64,000 nt of DNA from JAYFQE01 sp034927345 (GTDB lineage: Bacteria; Bacillota; Clostridia; Saccharofermentanales; UBA5734): the NCBI GenBank assembly GCA_034927345.1, contig JAYFQE010000015.1, positions 124,001-188,000 on the forward strand, read 5' to 3'. Both the position numbers and the translations under genes were made by a program. The notes under the pieces were generated by a model, which was not told where the DNA came from, searched no databases, and worked only from the letters and a program-made list of their open reading frames with translations. Shown here one piece after another: positions 62,566 to 64,000 of this stretch (the first letter of the stretch is position 1; each line of letters opens with the position of its first letter).

Positions 62566-63540
62566 TCAGGCTTCTTCGGAGGGTGTCTTTAGCCGGATTT
62601 GACCATCTGTTGTGCCAAGCCCGCAGGCTTGTGTCCAGAGTTCCTGATAGGCGCTGGGCGAAATACCGAAATTCCGGTGAAAAGCGCGGCTGAAGGTATG
62701 AATGGACTGGTACCGCAGCCGGGCGGCAATCTGAGTGATGCTCAGGCCGGATGATTTCAGGAGCTCGGCAGCCCGGTCGAATTTCTTCTGATGATAATAT
62801 TCCTGGATGCTGAGGCCTGTCCGGCTGGAAAATATCCGGGAAAGATAAGCATAATTATAGCCCAGATCGGCGGCGATCCGGGAAAGCTCGGTGATTTGTT
62901 CCAGATGGGTGTCGATCAGGTGAATCACATCATAGACCAGCTGCTGTGTTTGATCCGATTCACCCTCCGGCCGGTAATTCTTTTCCCAGGGGTCATAAAA
63001 ATTCCGGTAGGCGAAAACAACGATCTGGTATAAATAGGTTTTGATCAACAGGCTGGAATAGGTTTTTACCTGCAAAAGCTCATTAAACAACTTCAGAAAA
63101 GGGTCCTGGATATGGAACCGGTCGGCTTTCAGCGGATTCTTTACCTGATCGAACATGGCTTTGATATGGGATAACGGATTGGATTCCGGATTATTGTCGT
63201 TGAAGGTGAAGCCGACGTAAAAATAACGGAAAGGATCCAGCTGATCGGCCAGACCGTCGTGGTATTCACCGGGCAGACTCAGATAAATCGTTCCTTCCTG
63301 AACGGGATAAGCCCGGCCGTTGGTGTAATAGATCCCTTTGCCGGAGACAATATAGCTGATTTCATAGCAGGCCTGGCAGTGTTCATGGATCCGGAATCCG
63401 CCTTCACAGCTTAAATCCCCAATCTGATAAAGCAATAGATGCTCAAACAGCTGCGGTTGCTCCGTATAACTATGGTCAAAATGGAATTTTTTCTGATGAA
63501 CCTGTCTGCCCGGTTTTCCGGACCGATCATCACTTTTCAT
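62566..63540 (-). CDS. AraC-family regulator with cupin sensor domain
   Basis: Cytoplasmic one-component regulator of 324 residues. Residues about 30-110 form a cupin (EGGFRIHEHCQACYEISYIVSGKGIYYTNG, EGTIYLSLPGEYHDGL) that would bind a sugar. Residues about 205-305 are the AraC double helix-turn-helix (ITELSRIAADLGYNYAYLSRIFSSRTG; ITQIAARLRYQSIHTFSRAFHRNFG). Of two adjacent ATGs, the second (63540) is better spaced from GGGGG. It lies upstream of the second Gfo/Idh/MocA gene on the same strand and divergent from the gene at the right edge, so it may control either. Confidence 0.92.
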   Translation of the reverse strand: MKSDDRSGKPGRQVHQKKFHFDHSYTEQPQLFEHLLLYQIGDLSCEGGFRIHEHCQACYEISYIVSGKGIYYTNGRAYPVQEGTIYLSLPGEYHDGLADQLDPFRYFYVGFTFNDNNPESNPLSHIKAMFDQVKNPLKADRFHIQDPFLKLFNELLQVKTYSSLLIKTYLYQIVVFAYRNFYDPWEKNYRPEGESDQTQQLVYDVIHLIDTHLEQITELSRIAADLGYNYAYLSRIFSSRTGLSIQEYYHQKKFDRAAELLKSSGLSITQIAARLRYQSIHTFSRAFHRNFGISPSAYQELWTQACGLGTTDGQIRLKTPSEEA

Positions 63541-63543
63541 CAT

Positions 63544-63937
63544 TGCCCCCAGGGCCGGCTAACCGGCTTCAAATCAATCTGACCGGATTAATTGACAATC
63601 CACATGAATTGACTACCAGTATAGGCAGCCGGCCCGGTTTCGGCAAGCGCAGGCCGGGAGTCCGGCGCGGCGCGCAAAGCAATACCGGACCGTAAAAAAG
63701 TCTGGGATCCTGTACTGAAGGACAGGGATTCGCTGAATTGAATCGCTATAATAGTAAACAGGGATTCTAGTAGAATTTTATAACGTTGCAGAAATTGACG
63801 CGTCATAAATATTCATTTATACAGAAGCCAGGCATATTGGGAAAGGCACAGCGCTGCATGCAGGATTCAGGGCATATAGGCCGGCAAACCTCTTGATGTA
63901 GCTGTTTGTTGCCCAGACGACTGGAGGCCATTAAGCA
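63544..63937 (+). promoter_or_regulatory. Divergent control region at the right edge
   Basis: A 394-nt gap. On the plus strand TTGACG (63795-63800), a 17-nt spacer and TATACA (63818-63823) form a strong promoter, with the palindrome TGACGCGTCA (63796-63805) over the -35 box as a likely operator. A leader of about 105 nt follows. A further TATAAT at 63747-63752 has no -35 box. I see no RNA gene in the leader. Confidence 0.55.
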
Positions 63938-64000
63938 ATGAACATTATTTTATCTCGGAAAATGCGGTATCAGATTTTATCACTTTTCCTCGTTGTCAGC
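63938..64000 (+). CDS. N-terminus of a membrane protein, probably a sensor (truncated)
   Basis: Only 21 codons are visible. GGAGG lies 10 nt before the ATG. The peptide starts with a basic stretch (RKMRYQ) and then runs into a hydrophobic segment (ILSLFLVVS), as at the start of a sensor kinase or membrane-bound AraC regulator such as the others in this window. The true identity depends on sequence beyond the edge. Confidence 0.6.
   Translation, partial: MNIILSRKMRYQILSLFLVVS

Noticed and set aside
1..64000. CRISPR arrays, tRNA or rRNA genes, complete prophage, toxin-antitoxin pairs, replication origin
   Set aside because: I found no regular repeat-spacer pattern, no cloverleaf or rRNA sequence and no matching protein families.

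Overview
The window looks like a chromosome segment of an anaerobic, saccharolytic Firmicute of the Clostridia type, with GC content around one half. The signs are: three CUT1 (LplABC/YtcQP-like) sugar importers with lipoprotein binding proteins, YesM/YesN-type and membrane AraC-type regulators, a FeoAB ferrous-iron system, an anaerobic radical-SAM sulfatase-maturase, YlmH and CarD-type proteins, and strong Shine-Dalgarno sites. I cannot name the species. I see no rRNA, tRNA, CRISPR array, insertion sequence or recognisable phage. About 54 protein genes are supported, two of them cut by the window ends, plus one gene remnant.

Layout. 1-5480 (minus): sensor kinase, response regulator, binding lipoprotein and a truncated permease, divergent from a GH51 arabinofuranosidase (5656-7140). 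7117-10547: an OPA-like MFS carrier with its DeoR regulator, divergent from an alkaline-phosphatase-fold phosphodiesterase. 10585-12144: an unrecognised protein with C-terminal membrane helices. 12296-16677: a beta-lactamase-fold hydrolase, a DUF5107-like TPR protein, SixA and a class I amidotransferase. 16819-17977: a LytTR regulator and a LiaF-like membrane protein. 18173-19378: an AT-rich AAA ATPase (DUF4143 type) that looks acquired. 19385-22766: anSME, SGNH hydrolase and a lactonase. 22823-29036: a second CUT1 importer with a divergent AraC membrane regulator. 29170-33746: GH29 fucosidase, D-threonine aldolase/D-serine dehydratase-like enzyme, N-acyl-D-amino-acid deacylase and RidA in one tight run. 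34002-36998: XRE regulator, PLDc_N small membrane protein and an ABC-2 exporter. 37012-39565: an effector-domain remnant, a CE15-like esterase and a Gfo/Idh/MocA oxidoreductase. 39629-42105: FeoA, FeoB and a Cys-rich FeoB-associated protein behind a palindromic operator. 42271-45591: a GHL6-like glycosidase and a ROK repressor. 45921-52253: a third AraC regulator, two permeases and a binding lipoprotein. 52369-57074: a CcdA/DsbD-like membrane protein with two CxxC domains, a small unknown protein and a transglutaminase-like protein. 57121-60489: YlmH, a FucI/AraA-like isomerase and a lipoprotein serpin. 60635-63540: a CarD-like protein, a second Gfo/Idh/MocA enzyme and a cupin-AraC regulator. 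63938-64000: the start of another membrane protein.

How it works together (inference). The region is mainly a carbohydrate-uptake and glycan-processing zone: imported oligosaccharides would be cut by intracellular GH51, GH29 and GHL6-type enzymes and trimmed by esterases and oxidoreductases. None of the three importers has its own ATPase gene here, so a shared MsmX-type ATPase elsewhere is likely. Each importer has a strong hairpin in an intercistronic gap next to the binding-protein gene, which would give that gene its own expression level. The most coherent metabolic module is the D-amino-acid run at 29170-33746. The least explained unit is the double-CxxC CcdA-like protein followed by the transglutaminase-like protein.
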